NCBI GenBank assembly: GCA_013176395.1
Contig: JABMLP010000003.1
Coordinates: forward strand, 496,001 to 560,000
DNA: 64,000 bases
Direction of reading: 5' to 3'
Origin: Venturia oleaginea
Lineage: Eukaryota; Ascomycota; Dothideomycetes; Venturiales; Venturiaceae
Part shown: positions 9,169 through 21,445 of the stretch, piece by piece
Layout: each line of letters begins with the position of its first letter
Position numbering within the stretch: position 1 is the stretch's first letter
Notes under the pieces: generated by a model
Databases searched by the model: none
Seen by the model: the letters and a program-made list of their open reading frames with translations, nothing else
Told to the model about the DNA's origin: nothing
Program-made: the position numbers and the translations under genes

Positions 9169-11843
9169 TCATCCAACAACAGCTTTCATACTCAAGTTCT
9201 CCAGGAAATCAGCCAAATCCTCCTTATTGACCTCCACCACGCTGTGCTCAAAGCTGTCCTGCCTCACACGCGCTCCCGTCTCGTCAACAGCCTCACCAAA
9301 AGCAATACCGAAGCGATTGAGGCCCTTGCCTCTTTCTTTCTTCTCGTCCTCGTTCTCTTCCTCGTCACTCGATGCATCAGACTCGCTTTCATCGCTACTC
9401 TCAGAATCGAGGTCAGACTCCCAAACCTCGCCATTTGCCTCCATACGTTCGCGATGCAATAGCTTCTTCTTTTCCTTCTTCAACCTACGAGCTTCCTTCT
9501 TCTTTTCTCGCTCTTTTCGTCGTTCAGCTCTTCTTTGTTCCTTTTCCCGTTGAGCAACGACGCCTGCGCCGCCGCCGAGACCGACGACGACATAGATACC
9601 TCTGCTGTCATCTAAGCCTGCTAGGACAAGCTCACCTCCTTTCTTTCCCTTGCTACCTTCTTGCTCCGTGATGGCTTCGGCCAGCCATAGTGCTAGCTTG
9701 ATCAAGGCGCCTGGATGCGTAAAGAGCTCAACATCTGGTCCCTCTCTCACCACTCCCAGACGAAACGAGCGCAGATGTCGAATTTGCTTCTTCTGAATCA
9801 GTGATGTCCCAGTGCGAAGGATCGCTCGATGAAGATGTTGTGCTGTTGTTACGTGACTGTCCAGCAATGAAATCTTCTGCAAAGAATCATAGGCCGTCCA
9901 AAAGCGTTTCGAAATCGCCTCCTCGCGTTGTTCTTGCACTGTTTGAGCTTCACTTTGTATACTGATGGCTGATTCTTCTCGCTCCACAGGCGTACGAACG
10001 CCAGAGTCTCGTCCTCCAGAGTGGGTACGGAAAGGTGCCTCAGCGTCGACGTGTATTTTTGGGTCCATATCACCGACTTCGAGGATGGCTCCAACAATAA
10101 CACCAACGTCCTCGGCACTTAGACAGTACTTGTAACCCCAGCATCGGACAAATCCCCATCCTTCCTTGCCCCGGCCTCCACGAACTTGCATGGGCACAAG
10201 CCCGTCGAGGCCGTAGACCGGCGCAAATTTGAGTAGTCGTTCTCGAAGGCCGCGTTTGAGTTCCATGTCCATGTATTTGTATTGTTGTCTACATTGCGTC
10301 AAGCTCACACCCATTTTAGCGAGGAGTTTGTGCAGTCGCTTCTGGCCTGCATCGGTCCAAATCCGTAACTTTGCAGATAAAAAGGGCGAGTGCAGCATGC
10401 TTTCGTAGAGAGACCAATGTCTTACGAGCAGAAATCGTGGTTCCGGGGACAGTCGTATCGAGTCATCTGTTGGACCCTTGGCATGCGTTTGGATGATACC
10501 GGCTGAATCGCCGACATTTCTTTCGCGTTCGATGTCTCTGATGTCTGTTGGGTTTAGTCTGCGAACTTCGTCTCGTAAAATAGCGCGTATTTGCTGTCCA
10601 CGATCTCGATTCCAGCTTGATGAGCTCCCTGATGTTGATGGTGAGAGACCAACACCATTTGTGGTTCGACCAGAGAGGTCCATACTGCTAACGCCGACAA
10701 TAGTATGCCACAGCAATTCATTGTCGTCGCGACCCAAATCAGATGCCAAACTGTACATTAGAGAAGAAATTGGCTCCGAATAAGAAGTACCCAGGTTTTG
10801 ATATGATTGAATGACTGAGTCGTGTTTCCGTCGAAGACGCAAGAGCTGCCGCCTCAGTTGTCGAGCTGAGGGTTGTTTTGCGGTTTGGGAACCCAGTATA
10901 ATCGAGCCATCAGGAGAATCTGATCGAAGAAGGGGCTCAGAGTCTTCTTGTTGTTCCGAATCGATCATAAGACCTCTCCGAGCCGGCCGCCCTAGTTCGG
11001 GAGTCGAGTCTATTGAGGATGACTGTGCAAATATTAGCAAATATTCCATCACCCTGATCGAACTAGCCATACTGAATTACTTCGTCTCTTCTTCCGCGGC
11101 GTGCCTTCTTCTGCGTCACTGTCGCTGTCTGTCTCTTCGTCTGATGACGACTTGCGTTTCTTGGGTGCTTGACCAGACTCTGGTATCCTCTCTTCTTCTT
11201 CATCGTTCTCCGAGTCCGAGCCATCAGACTCGCCATCATCTTCACCAAGATCTGGCATCTCAGCTAACGCGACATACGCGTCTCTTTCCGCACCCAACTC
11301 TTCCTCGATGTCCCCGTCGTCAAAGACAAAGATGCCCCCCTTCCCAGGCCGAAAACTGGGCGTGATTCTGCCTTGACTTACACCCTCCACCTTTGTAACC
11401 AGTGCTCCCTGCTCGTCTATAGTACCCAAACTCTGAGCACCAAACACATTGCTCAGATTCCACGGTCTTCTCGCATCTATGACCCAGACCTCAACATCTC
11501 CCATGCCTCCCTGTCCTTCATCATCGACTTCCAGGCCCAGCATAGATTCAAGATCAATCAAGCCTCCAACTCCTAGACACACGACAACGCCGCCAGCTCC
11601 GCCTACCGTGGTACGCATGGGTTTCACCAGATCTTCACCGGCTTTTTGGAGGTCGCCATAGCCGGTTATTGGCTGGATCTTGTGGGGTATGTAATCGCGT
11701 TTGAAAAGGGCTGTAAGAATTCGGCAAGCGCATAACGCGTCTGGGTCGAGGGAGACCAGTATCAGGACGGGAGGAGTAAGAGCATGGTTCGTTCTTTGAA
11801 GGTGAAGGTATAGGTGCGAAATGAGCGCGCGGGGGAGATACAT
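9169..11843 (-). CDS. CDC45: Cdc45, DNA replication initiation factor
   Basis: Two exons, 11843-11073 and 11022-9169, with a 50-nt intron (GTATGG...TGCTAAT...CACAG) joined in phase 0; about 874 residues. The N-terminus MYLPRALISHLY with LVSLDPDALCACRIL is the diagnostic opening of Cdc45, which has a DHH-phosphoesterase-like fold. A long acidic/basic linker (about residues 190-260, DEETDSDSDAEEG and KKRRS) separates the halves, and the C-terminal half carries LLAKMGVSLTQCRQQYKYMD, FGIAFGEAV and a highly charged KERE/SSDES insert before the end. Cdc45 joins Mcm2-7 and GINS to form the replicative CMG helicase in the nucleus. Length agrees with fungal orthologues. Confidence 0.92.
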
Positions 11844-13035
11844 GGAGGCGGATGAGCGGATCGAGGTTGTGGTTGTTGGAGAGACGCGCTTTGGACGCGA
11901 AGGCGCATCTAAGGGGAAATTCCGGACTTAAAATTGGCGGATTGGAGCAAAGGAATAATAAAGTTCAGGTTACAATCGAAGAGGTGTACTTATGGGTGAC
12001 TGAAAAGCAATTAAGAGGTGTTGGCGATGTTCATGGTCGTGTTGTTGCTTGGGATGAGACGGGAGCTTAACTGACGCTAATGGAAGTTTTGAGCACGCGT
12101 CAACATCCAATCACACGCGACATGAGTCAGCCTAACCGAAGAACCTAGAGTCCTGGACAATCATTCTACTCGGCTATTATTTTGGTCGGCAACGTTCTCT
12201 ACATCTGTTCGAGGTGAGAAAAAGGTGTGAAGTGGTTGGAGAGGATCATAAGCTGTTTGGGGTCTGAAGGGCCTTACTTGCAACCTCAACATTTTCACGA
12301 GGCTCAATTTGTCGACAGCCTTGTCACAACATTTTGGTCTCCTGCCACTCTCCAGAAGACAAGGCCAGCTTTCGTGGATGACTTGTTCATTTTGAACATG
12401 TTGATCAATGACTGCACATTGGCCGAAGTTTGTAACAAGCATTCAGGTATAGTTTTTTATTTCTTTGAAACCAGCAGGTCGAAATGCTAAATAAGACTTG
12501 CCGATTTCATTGCACTATGAAGGTCTCCCAAATAGCGCAGAGCGTCAGGCTGCAAAAGAATTTGTTCGCCATCTGGCGGTCAGGTGCAGGGGAAATTCAA
12601 GCCAGTCCTTCGACTAGCCGGAATCTGTTCAGCTTTTGAGTTCGGTTGAATGAAGGTTGCGTATGTCGTTCGTATTCATTTCTGCAAATTGTCGTAGAGT
12701 AATAGTTGGAGCAGTGAGACCAGGAGCCAGTTTTCGAATGAATGCTCACAATTAATGGAAGTGTCATTCATTTTCGTGCCGGCGTCTCGACCCCTCTAAT
12801 CTTCCAATTGTGAGCAACGTATGAGTGGAGATTTCATCAAATCTTCCAGAAGGTGTCGGTACGATCTTCATGCCTTTATTCAGAGACCAGAGCCTTGCAC
12901 TCGTGTGATGTATGTGTATCAATGCAGTTGTGCAAACGCCACTCCTATGCCTGCCAGTTGTGATGCCGTCCAAAAACACCGTCCCATAAAATTTAAAGCC
13001 TTCCATCTCAATAGAATAAAATTCGGTTGTGGTCT
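11844..13035. other. intergenic between CDC45 and CMC2
   Basis: 1.2 kb. The left end is the CDC45 promoter region. The open frames around 12161-12490 and 12764-13258 show no recognisable domain or consistent coding bias; I leave them out. Confidence 0.45.
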
Positions 13036-13332
13036 TCATGAGTTGGCATCAATGTCCGCCCAAACCGCCTCTCTCTTCGCTTTTGCCGCTCTCGCTTTAT
13101 CTCGATTCGCCTTTGTCCGTTCCAACCTCTCAGCTCTAAGACACTTATTCACCGCAGTCTTAACACTATTGCAGCCACCCATTACTTTCCACAGGAATCC
13201 GCGGGCGTGGCATTCGTCCAAGGCGTTCATGACTTCTTCGCAGTCTAACCGGGGTTAGCAAAGTGGCGGTTTGGGAGAACGTGGACGGGGAGAAGTACTG
13301 TTGTTGTCTTTGGTGTGAAGCGGCGGATGCAT
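13036..13332 (-). CDS. CMC2: Cmc2-like mitochondrial twin Cx9C protein
   Basis: Two exons, 13332-13299 and 13244-13036, with a 54-nt intron (GTACTT...TGCTAAC...GGTTAG); 80 residues starting MHPPLHTKDN. The protein has two exact C-x9-C motifs, C-EEVMNALDE-C and C-NSVKTAVNK-C, followed by LRAERLERT and a basic tail, the pattern of the Cmc1/Cmc2 family. Such proteins are imported into the mitochondrial intermembrane space by the Mia40 disulfide relay and are needed for cytochrome c oxidase biogenesis. The tiny first exon supplies the initiator Met and half of the codon before the first Cys. Length agrees with fungal CMC2. Confidence 0.9.
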
Positions 13333-13530
13333 TGTAAGGGTTCTGATGTCTCGTGGGACTTATTCGAGCTTTTGGTGCGATTGTTGTGGTTGAAGTTGAT
13401 CTTGGAGGCAATTGTGGTGTGGTCGGTGACCCGTGAATATCGCTGAGCATTGACCATCACTTTGCGATCGAGAAGGAGCCTCTCATGATAGGCATCTTCT
13501 AATCAACGACATCATCAAAGGTATTTCAAG

Positions 13531-14400
13531 ATGGCTACTCAACGAGTTTCTGCCCAGAAGCAAAACCGTAGGTATCAATAATGCTATCGAAAGTGCAATC
13601 GCTAACATGATGTAGAGCTCCAGAACGAATATCAAAACTACAAAAACCTACTACAAAACCTCGCCGAGAGAATCGGAAACATAGAACAAGAAACCGAAGA
13701 ACACAAGTACGAAGCCCCTCCACCTCTTGAATATCAGTATCCAGGCACCTCAAATCTCTTTTCATACCGTTCCAACTGATGTTCGTCGTCCCTGCATCTG
13801 TGTTTCATCCGCAATTCCCAGTTCCCATACACCGCTCCATTGCCATACCGTGCTCTCCCGCCGCACGAAAAAGCCTTCTATCAGTGGGAGTGAAGAGTCG
13901 GTCATTTCTACAGCACCACAACGATCGAAATAAATTCTTAAAACTTCTCAAGAAGTAGAATGTAATCTACGCTATCTCCTCTAAAAGTTTCGCAATATTT
14001 CATCTATTGCTGGGGGAGTGATTGCAAAAAGAAAGCGGATTTCCGCGTGCCCAATTGACTGCTTTTTTACTCCCACCACCCGAGGAATTTGAAGATATCT
14101 TCTAGCTAACCTCGTATCTCGCATAGACTCGTGCTCGAAACACTGGAACCCCTTTCCGAAGATCGGAAATGTTTTCGCATGATCAATGGCGTTCTTGTTG
14201 AGCGGACAGTGAAGGAGGTTGTTCCGGCTTTGAAAACGAACTCTGAAGGGCTGAAGAAGGTGCTCGATGAGCTTGTCGTTCAGTATAAGAGTAAGCAGGA
14301 TGAGATGGAGAAGTGGAAGGTATGTTTATCACCTTCGAGCTGATGAACATGTGCTGAAAATTAGTAGAAAAAGAACAACATACAGATTGTCCAGCAGTAA
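13531..14400 (+). CDS. GIM4: prefoldin subunit 2
   Basis: Four exons, 13531-13567, 13616-13706, 14127-14319 and 14368-14400, giving 117 residues. The joined sequence runs QLQNEYQNYKNLLQNLAERI...EETEEHK-LVLETLEPL...RKCFRMINGVLVERTV then a second coiled coil ending KWKKKNNIQIVQQ. Two coiled-coil helices around a short beta hairpin with the CFR-x-I-x-G-V-L-V-E motif identify a beta-type prefoldin, subunit 2. Prefoldin carries nascent actin and tubulin to the CCT chaperonin in the cytosol. The second intron is about 420 nt, far longer than others here; acceptor TCGCATAG after AGCTAAC restores the frame exactly. Confidence 0.9.
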
Positions 14401-17013
14401 GGAGATGGTTACTGCCATAGTGGGGATGAAATTCCTGCAATCATCACCTGATTGTAAGAACATGCATCCAAAAGTACGTCAGCAAATGCGTCGATGTATG
14501 TCCTGGAAGAGAAGGCCCAACATCACTCGCCAACTCAACATTCAATCCCATCACAACCACCTCAAGCAAATCACAGCCCGGAGTAGGAACGTACTCGCCG
14601 CAAAAACGACGTCAGTTATCTGGTTCATCAGGGTCGGCACGTAAGCGCGCTTCCGTGGTTCTCATATTGATCCACGTGGGATAGTCAAGATCTGGTATGC
14701 TTGCAGAACTGCAGACTAAGACATGGGGAGATTGGGACTACGTAGACTAGCCTTGCCAAATCTTCCTCATACTAGTTCAAGTGTACATACATGATCTATG
14801 GAGAAGCCAGTCTGCAGTCACTTGATTAGATTGGGCAGGAATACATGATGACTACGAATCATCTCTCCCCATTTCAAAAAAATGAGAATGTTCCCCACGT
14901 CAAACTTCCGAAAGCCTCCGTCCTCATCATCATCACGAACAAGGAAATCAGCATCTGGAGAAATAATTTCTCCAGATGCTGCTCGTCTGCATGATGAGGC
15001 GTGGTCGTATCTATATGTAGCTTGCATGCAGACATCGATGCGTTGGCATTGGTGCCATCAACAACTCAATTCAGCCATGGCTCTAGGCAGCAACCTCACT
15101 GGGTACCAAATAGTTCAACCGATTCGGAACTACGATGCGATGGTAGTCAAGATTACTGGACTGTGAGAAGCAACGTCATTGCATGAGGCTGAATACAAGG
15201 AACAAAGAGGACCTGAACTTCCGTCACTTTCTGAAGGATCCAGAAAGCCTTATTGCTTGACTCTCCTCTATCGGTGGGGTCATCGCCCCTGCTAGTATGT
15301 TGTCTCTGATGTTGCTACTTTGACGGGAATGAGGCGAGGATACCAGTAAGGCCGTTCGCTTCCTCGGTCGGTTCATGATGGACAACTCAGAGGTTTGGGA
15401 TGGAGGGACGCGACGATGCAATGACAAGTCTCGGCCTACAGGGCTCTGGGCGGCGAGTGCGGGTAAAGCAGGTTCTAGTATCTCGGGGCTGACGGCAAGT
15501 CATCGATTGCTTGTCTCGAGGTAGAGAACAAGTCTGTGGATGATATTTGCGATAACCAATGGAAAAGCGTAACAGCTGCGGAATTTGAAAGGAGGAGGGT
15601 TCGTCGAATGAAGGGTTCGACTTTAGCTTGGGACGTATTCATTGGGCGGGCGATATGGACCCGTGGACGATACAAACCCGGTGAAGATCCTGCGTCGAGC
15701 ATTCTCCGGTTAGCCATCTGAAGATTCAAGCGTTCGCCTTGTTCCGAGGGTCGGCCCACTCGCCCTCCACGCGGAGAGACTCTGCTATCAGAGACTTGGT
15801 AGACTAATGAGCTTATTGCATTTTTCTGGACGTACGACTGGCTCTGCTCCGTGTTGTTGACGCCTCTCCTGCGCGTCTAGGATCAAGGGCCGACACGACA
15901 TCAGCATCATCAGAGAAGTACACCGCGACAACCAGGCCCAGCGTATCAAACTCTGATTATTGCGCGTCCCCTGGGCTATCGTGTGTATCTCGAAATCCCC
16001 TTTTGCACAGTGCAGGCGAGAGTCGTGATCTGGATTGTATCTGAGGCTCTGAGCGCGAGACAGATTCACACGGGTTCTAGGCTGTCTCGCGCGGCTGTAC
16101 TGTGACGGCCGGGAAATTCTGCTTTCTCCAACTCCCACTTGTCTGCTGCCCGCATCTTCAACTGACTTGAACCTCCATTGCCCTCTCCCCACATTCTCTT
16201 TGCCTGACTGAACCTGAAGTACATATCCATCGCCGGGTCATATTCTTTCTAGGCGCAATTGCACACGTTACAGACCCCACGCGAGTGCATGCATTCGTGC
16301 CTTAGCTCGGGATTGCCATCATTGCGCCCAGGTAGCAAAGCATAGCACGGTGTCGTCTGATCTGTGGCCTGCTTGCGCGCCTACCTGCACTCTGTGTCCT
16401 TCTTCGGCCTTGTCGAGGCGAAGTCGTCGCAGTTAACGTGTGTCTCGGTTGCCCCTGCTGCTTAGCTGTTTCGCTGCTATACGGAGAGTACGAAAAGGTA
16501 TACTCCAACAGAATCCAGCCTCTTGGAGTGCTGGCAGTCTTCAGACTATCAAAACGTGTGGGCGGACCCTGATCTTAAACACATCCCATCTTCTGGTAGT
16601 AACCATGTGCATAGTGCCACCATACACAACCAGCCGACACCACCGCGACGTGGTACCAGTACCACACCGCAACTCCCTCCAAACACCGCAGCCCTCACCC
16701 AATCCAACCCCAAGCAGCTGCCTGAACCCACCTGGTACCCGCTACCCTCTGCCTATCCCCTTGCAGCCACCGCCTACCCATTCCAAATACAGCATCGAGC
16801 GCGGCCAGTAACACCCTCTCACGAAGCCGCTGCAGTTACACAAGCCCCTAGACCCGTTTCCACCCTGACAGTACTCCGCCCGCTGCAGCCCGCCCTCGGA
16901 GCGCGTCAATTTGTGCGTGACGTGTATTGTCTGCCAACAGGCTGTGCATACGCCAGCTCACACCGCGAACCGGCTTGGAAGATCACAAAGCCTGCAGGCG
17001 GCCGCAATAAAAC
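14401..17013. other. long intergenic / HAP3 5' region
   Basis: 2.6 kb without a gene I can support. Several open frames (for example 15536-15721 plus, 15475-15759 minus, 15788-16192 minus and a Pro-rich frame at 16523-17176) lack recognisable domains. The last kilobase probably holds the HAP3 promoter and leader; TC-rich tracts and CCACC repeats are frequent there. Confidence 0.45.
14951..14979. repeat. perfect 14-bp inverted repeat (hairpin)
   Basis: GCATCTGGAGAAAT is followed after one base by its exact reverse complement. No T-run follows and no gene is assigned on either side, so the role is unknown. Confidence 0.8.
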
Positions 17014-18199
17014 ATGTCGTCCTCCCCGCCAAAGAAAGGGGAAGCGGAGGAAGAAGAACAATCGCCACAAGAAAACACCGAGCAAGGCACAGGTCAAGGC
17101 CCCATGGACCCTTTGGATACACAAGGGCAAGGAACTGAGGTCGAAGTCAAGGAGCAGGACAGATGGCTCCCGATAGCCAATGGTTAGTTGTCTTCTACGC
17201 CCTTACACTCTCTGATTTGCGCGCGACATTTCCCTCTGCATGTCCTCAGCGATGCTGTGACTGGCGTCGCTTCTTTCCTCCAACCACGATTGTTGTGAGA
17301 TCCACCAGCCATCATCGAATCACTTGCTTGTTCGGACACTCCCGCTGCAGGACCAGCTCAAACGGTCAACTTGCTGCCAAGCAGCGTGCAATCATGTCGT
17401 CCTCTTCCCTCTCTGATTCCACCTCGCCTGTGCAGCGGCCCTCTCCGTCCAAAGGCTCGTCCAATAATCGCGAATCCGATGCTAATATAAGAAACTTTGC
17501 TCCAGTCGCCAGAATTATGAAGTCGGCTCTCCCAGAGAACGCAAAGATCGCCAAGGAGGCAAAGGAGTGCATGCAAGAATGCGTGTCCGAGTTCATCAGC
17601 TTCATCACGAGCGAAGGTGAGTTTTTGTGTGTTTGCGAGACGTGTGTACGCGGTTGCAACAAATCATGTCTTTAAAGGGGACAATATAGCTTCAGCGTAG
17701 CACGGTGGGTCTTCTAGAAACGCGCTAATGAGAGACAACAGCATCGGAGAAGTGTCAGCAGGAGAAAAGAAAGACGGTCAACGGGGAAGATATCCTATTC
17801 GCCATGACTTCGTTGGGATTCGAGAACTATTCCGAGGCGTTGAAAATATATCTGGCCCGCTATCGAGAGGTAAGCTACGAACCCCGTTCCACACCCCCCC
17901 TTCCCCTTGCACTCTCTTTTCTGTATCAATTATGAACACAAAAGACGAATGACTGAACTATTGGTACTGATGGGAGCCCCGAGACCCTCCTCGCAAGCCA
18001 GAAATCAACCGGCCCTTCAGGCGCCACTGGGAGCGGGACCAACAATCCTGCCGCCACTGGCAATGCCTCCTCCGCCGCGGCCTTCGCCGAGGGGACCAAC
18101 GATGCATTATTAGGAGGCGATGTACTGGACGATGCGACGACAGGGTACGATCCCTCGTTTGCGGCCTCTCACAACGGGAACGGCTCGGCCGAGTACTGA
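17014..18199 (+). CDS. HAP3: CCAAT-binding factor subunit HAP3/NF-YB (HapC)
   Basis: Four exons, 17014-17182, 17506-17616, 17742-17869 and 17984-18199, giving 207 residues. After an acidic N-terminus the sequence [21 protein letters not shown] opens the NF-YB histone-fold domain, followed by [15 protein letters not shown], the TSEASEKCQ link, [17 protein letters not shown] and [11 protein letters not shown], all hallmarks of the family. HAP3 dimerises with HAP5, then HAP2 joins to bind CCAAT boxes in the nucleus; in fungi an added HapX subunit links it to iron control. The C-terminal exon is a Gly/Ser/Thr/Asn-rich tail of low conservation, and its acceptor (CCCGAG) is my best in-frame choice. 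Intron 1 is unusually long at 323 nt and holds an alternative in-frame start. Confidence 0.9.
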
Positions 18200-19599
18200 G
18201 GACGTCCGGCCTTGCTTCGAGGCAGGATGGATGGTCTGATTGGTGTGCAAATGGACGGGATCAAGATTCGGGGTTGGGGTTGAGGTTGAGGTTGAGATTG
18301 GAGAGTGTGAATGGGATGAAGGATTCAAAATTGTGCTGGATGTATGATGGGAAAAGGGATGAATTGATGGGATGGAAATGGGATTGCGGTATGGATTATT
18401 GTGGTATGGATCTGGATTTGGGTTTGGGAATCGGCGATGCTATGGATGGATTGGAGATGGCGAATATCGGGTTTCCTTCTTCTGTTCGACTGTGTAAAGT
18501 ATGGATCGGTCGTTTCTGTATGAGCTACCGTTATTCTTCTAGTGAGAGGGACATTATAATGGGATTACTGCTAAGAACCGTGAGAGAAGTCATGATATAT
18601 GAATCAGATGGAATTTGGAAAACCTTACGCAGCATCGTAGTAATGCTTCTTGACGGAGGAGAAGATGTGATTCGTGCGTCAATTACCTTGATGGACATCG
18701 TATCGGCTCAATAAGCGCTAGCCGCTTCTGATTGTCCCAGATGGTACTTTGAGATGGCTATTCTATATAAGAAACTACCATCCCTTCACTCCTTGCATCC
18801 CTCTTTAAACATCATCTCACCTCACCTTCTGTGGATGGGGAATTTTTGGCACCGATAGCCACGTGAGGCCGGAGAGGCTCCCGTCCGCACTAATGGCCTT
18901 GTAGTAAATCCGATATCACCGCTACATCAACGTCATTGTTCGAACTCTTTCATCGGAGCCCCACCGCTTTCGATGAGAAGACTGGATGGCATTATGGATT
19001 AGCCAAGTTCCGCAGTGGGACAGAGCTCACAGAATCACTCAGTTAGCCAGCCATACACTTGAGAATGTCAAGGTTGATGCACAAAGCACAGTAGTAGGAG
19101 ATGGGCGAGGACTGTGTTATTCCCGAAGTTATCAGCAGCCGACGTCCTCTACCGATATGGGTAACTGAGCGGCATTGTCTTGAGCCTCCACCTCCATTAC
19201 ATCATCCCGACCTGTATCGGAGATATTGGTCGACCTCAAATATTGCTTGGCGAGGATGGCCAATCAGAGACCTTCATTCCTGTCTAAATGTGGGTCTGGT
19301 ATCAGTTTTCGCTACGATTTTGATTTCAAATGGGTGGTGTAGGGTCGCTGGTCCTACTGCCTGGATGGATTAGAGGTGGGTGGTGACGTGTGTGTTCATC
19401 ATTTTTGTTCTTAGGAATGAGGTGCGCTATATAATTCGATTTTCCCACTGTCTCTAATTCAACCACTAACACCGAACTTACCTTGCAATAACCAGTGCTT
19501 TATCAACTGGTAAGCATTCATTGCCAGCACTCGATGGTCTCTGCTGACAACTGCTCAGAACAGCCACTTTCTTCCACCCATTCGCGAATCACCACCACA
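18200..19599. other. intergenic between HAP3 and the alcohol dehydrogenase
   Basis: 1.4 kb. The first 250 bases are G/T-rich with repeated GGATGG and GGTTGAG words, producing a false open frame (18274-18714). The last part is the dehydrogenase promoter. No gene supported. Confidence 0.5.
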
Positions 19600-20742
19600 A
19601 TGTCCACTGACTACAAATTCGAAGGTTGGATGGGTCTCGACCCCAAATCTGTGGAAGGAAATATGAAGTGGCAGTCCTATGAGCCCAAGAAATGGGAAGA
19701 ATCCGACGTCGACATCAAAATCTCACACTGCGGCATTTGCGGCTCAGACATCCACACCCTCCGCTCAGGCTGGGGTGCGACGAACTACCCCTGCGTTGTC
19801 GGTCACGAAATCGTCGGCCGTGCCGTCAAGGTTGGCAAAGAAGTGAAGGGCATCAAAGTCGGTGACCGTGTCGGTGTTGGTGCCCAGTGTGGAGCTTGCA
19901 TGAACAAAAAGGGTGATTGTGAGGAGTGCGCTGATGGTGCTGTCAACCACTGCCCGAAGGCGACGACGACATTTGACGGCAAGTTTGAGAATGGCGACAA
20001 AAGTTACGGTGGATATGCCGATTACAACCGCGCAAAGGGTGATTTAGTTGTCCAAATTCCCGACGGACTTTCTTCTGCTGCTGCTGGTAAGCCCACATTT
20101 GCGAGAGCATATTAGGACAGAATTCGCTAACACAGAAGAACAGCCCCCATGCTCTGCGGTGGTGTAACAGTCTACGCCCCTCTGAAGCACAACGGATGCG
20201 GTCCCAGCAAAACCGTCGGTATCATCGGTGTCGGTGGTCTAGGCCATTTCGGTATCCTCTGGGCCAAAGCCCTCAACGCAAAGAAAGTCGTCGCCATCTC
20301 CCGCTCCCACTCAAAAGAAGAAGACGCCAAGAAGATCGGTGCCGACGACTTCATCGCCACAGGTGACGAAGGCTGGGCAGGAAAGCACTCTGGTACCCTC
20401 GACATTATCATCTCAACCGTCTCCTCACCAAAAATGCCATTGGGACAATACCTCCAACTTCTGCGTCCACACGGTACTTTCGTCCAGGTCGGTGCGCCAG
20501 AGGACGAGCTTCCCGGTTTCAGTGCTTTCGCGTTGATTGCCAAGGGTGCTCAGATCAAGGGATCTATGATTGGTACTCCGGTTGAAATTAGTGAGATGCT
20601 ACAGCTTGCTGTTGACAAGAAGGTGGAGCCTTGGATCGTGGAGAGGGACCTGAAGGACGCCAATCAGACCATTGTTGATATGGAGGAGGGTAAGGCTCGT
20701 TACAGATATGTACTCGTCAACGGAAAGCACGTTGAGAAGTAG
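19600..20742 (+). CDS. zinc-dependent NADP alcohol dehydrogenase (ADH6/cinnamyl-type)
   Basis: Two exons, 19600-20086 and 20144-20742, with a 57-nt intron (GTAAGC...CGCTAAC...AACAG) joined after GCTG; 361 residues. The catalytic zinc site is HCGICGSDIH and GHEIVGRAVKVG, the structural zinc site GACMNKKGDCEECADGAVNHC, and the Rossmann motif VGIIGVGGLGHFGILWAKAL with SRSHSKEEDAKK after it. These are features of the CAD/ADH6 branch of medium-chain dehydrogenases, which prefer NADP(H) and reduce aromatic and branched aldehydes. Start placed at ACAATGTCC; upstream in-frame ATGs lack homology. Cytosolic. Exact substrate unknown. Confidence 0.92.
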
Positions 20743-21189
20743 ATTCTGTGTTCTTTTGGAAGCTTTACAAGGATACGATGGTATGATGAAATGGTGACAT
20801 GGTAAGGCTCTCGAGATGATCAAAATAGACTATACGTAAATTATGATTCGAGTAACGATTACTTTTATACTTCTACGCGTTGTCTCCAATGGCCACAACA
20901 CCTTCATAAACATCGATTTTTCTCGTTCTTGCTCGTAGCATGGTGATTTAGGCATCATTCTACTTCTACTCGTCTCGTTCAGCATATTCACGGAATCAGC
21001 ACAGCTTTTATCCGTACTTACGCGCTACGACAACATCGTCGGCGTAATAGTAGCTCCTTATACTTCTTCTCGTAGAAACCAATACGGTATCCTTTCGGAC
21101 CCTGGTAGGATCCTACAATAACCTAGTACTACTATTAACGCTAATTTTACCTAACTATTAGAACCTGCGATACTAACTGGGTCTAATTT
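20743..21189. other. AT-rich, RIP-like sequence left of the solo LTR
   Basis: After the dehydrogenase 3' flank, from about 20860, the sequence becomes rich in TA steps and short TACTA/TTAAC words without open frames, as expected of an old repeat altered by RIP. Confidence 0.4.
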
Positions 21190-21445
21190 TGTCACGGGCC
21201 GGGTTCGGGTATCAGGAGGAAGGAGCAGCAGCAGGAACAGGTATCATTCAACAGGCTATGTACGAACTGGCAAGCAAACCAACAGGCAGGTTTAACGACA
21301 GGACGTAGCACAAAGAGCTACGGATTGGTTGAAGCCACGCAGGCTTTTAAAACCTTTCCTCGGCAGAACTACGGTTCTGCCTTGATCACGTACCGTGGGG
21401 CCACCCCAACGGCGGGAGAGACTTGTCCGCGGTCGTACCGTGACA
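21190..21445 (+). mobile_element. solo LTR (256 bp) with 5-bp target duplication
   Basis: Starts TGTCACGG and ends CCGTGACA, the TG...CA form of LTR ends with an 8-bp terminal inverted repeat. AATTT lies directly on both sides (21185-21189 and 21446-21450). A related copy in the opposite orientation is at 43522-43776. No internal retrotransposon sequence lies next to it, so it is a solo LTR left by recombination. Strand is arbitrary. Confidence 0.85.

Noticed and set aside
9089..9671. Plus-strand frames of 154 and 99 codons
   Set aside because: Antisense to the charged region of CDC45; Ser/Phe-rich composition is the complement of Glu/Lys codons.
16523..17176. 217-codon plus-strand frame upstream of HAP3
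   Set aside because: It overlaps HAP3 exon 1 in another register and is Pro/Thr-rich low complexity with no domain; a shadow of a CC-rich leader.
18274..18714. 146-codon frame rich in Met, Gly and Asp
   Set aside because: Arises from GGATGG/GGTTTGG low-complexity DNA; no protein features.
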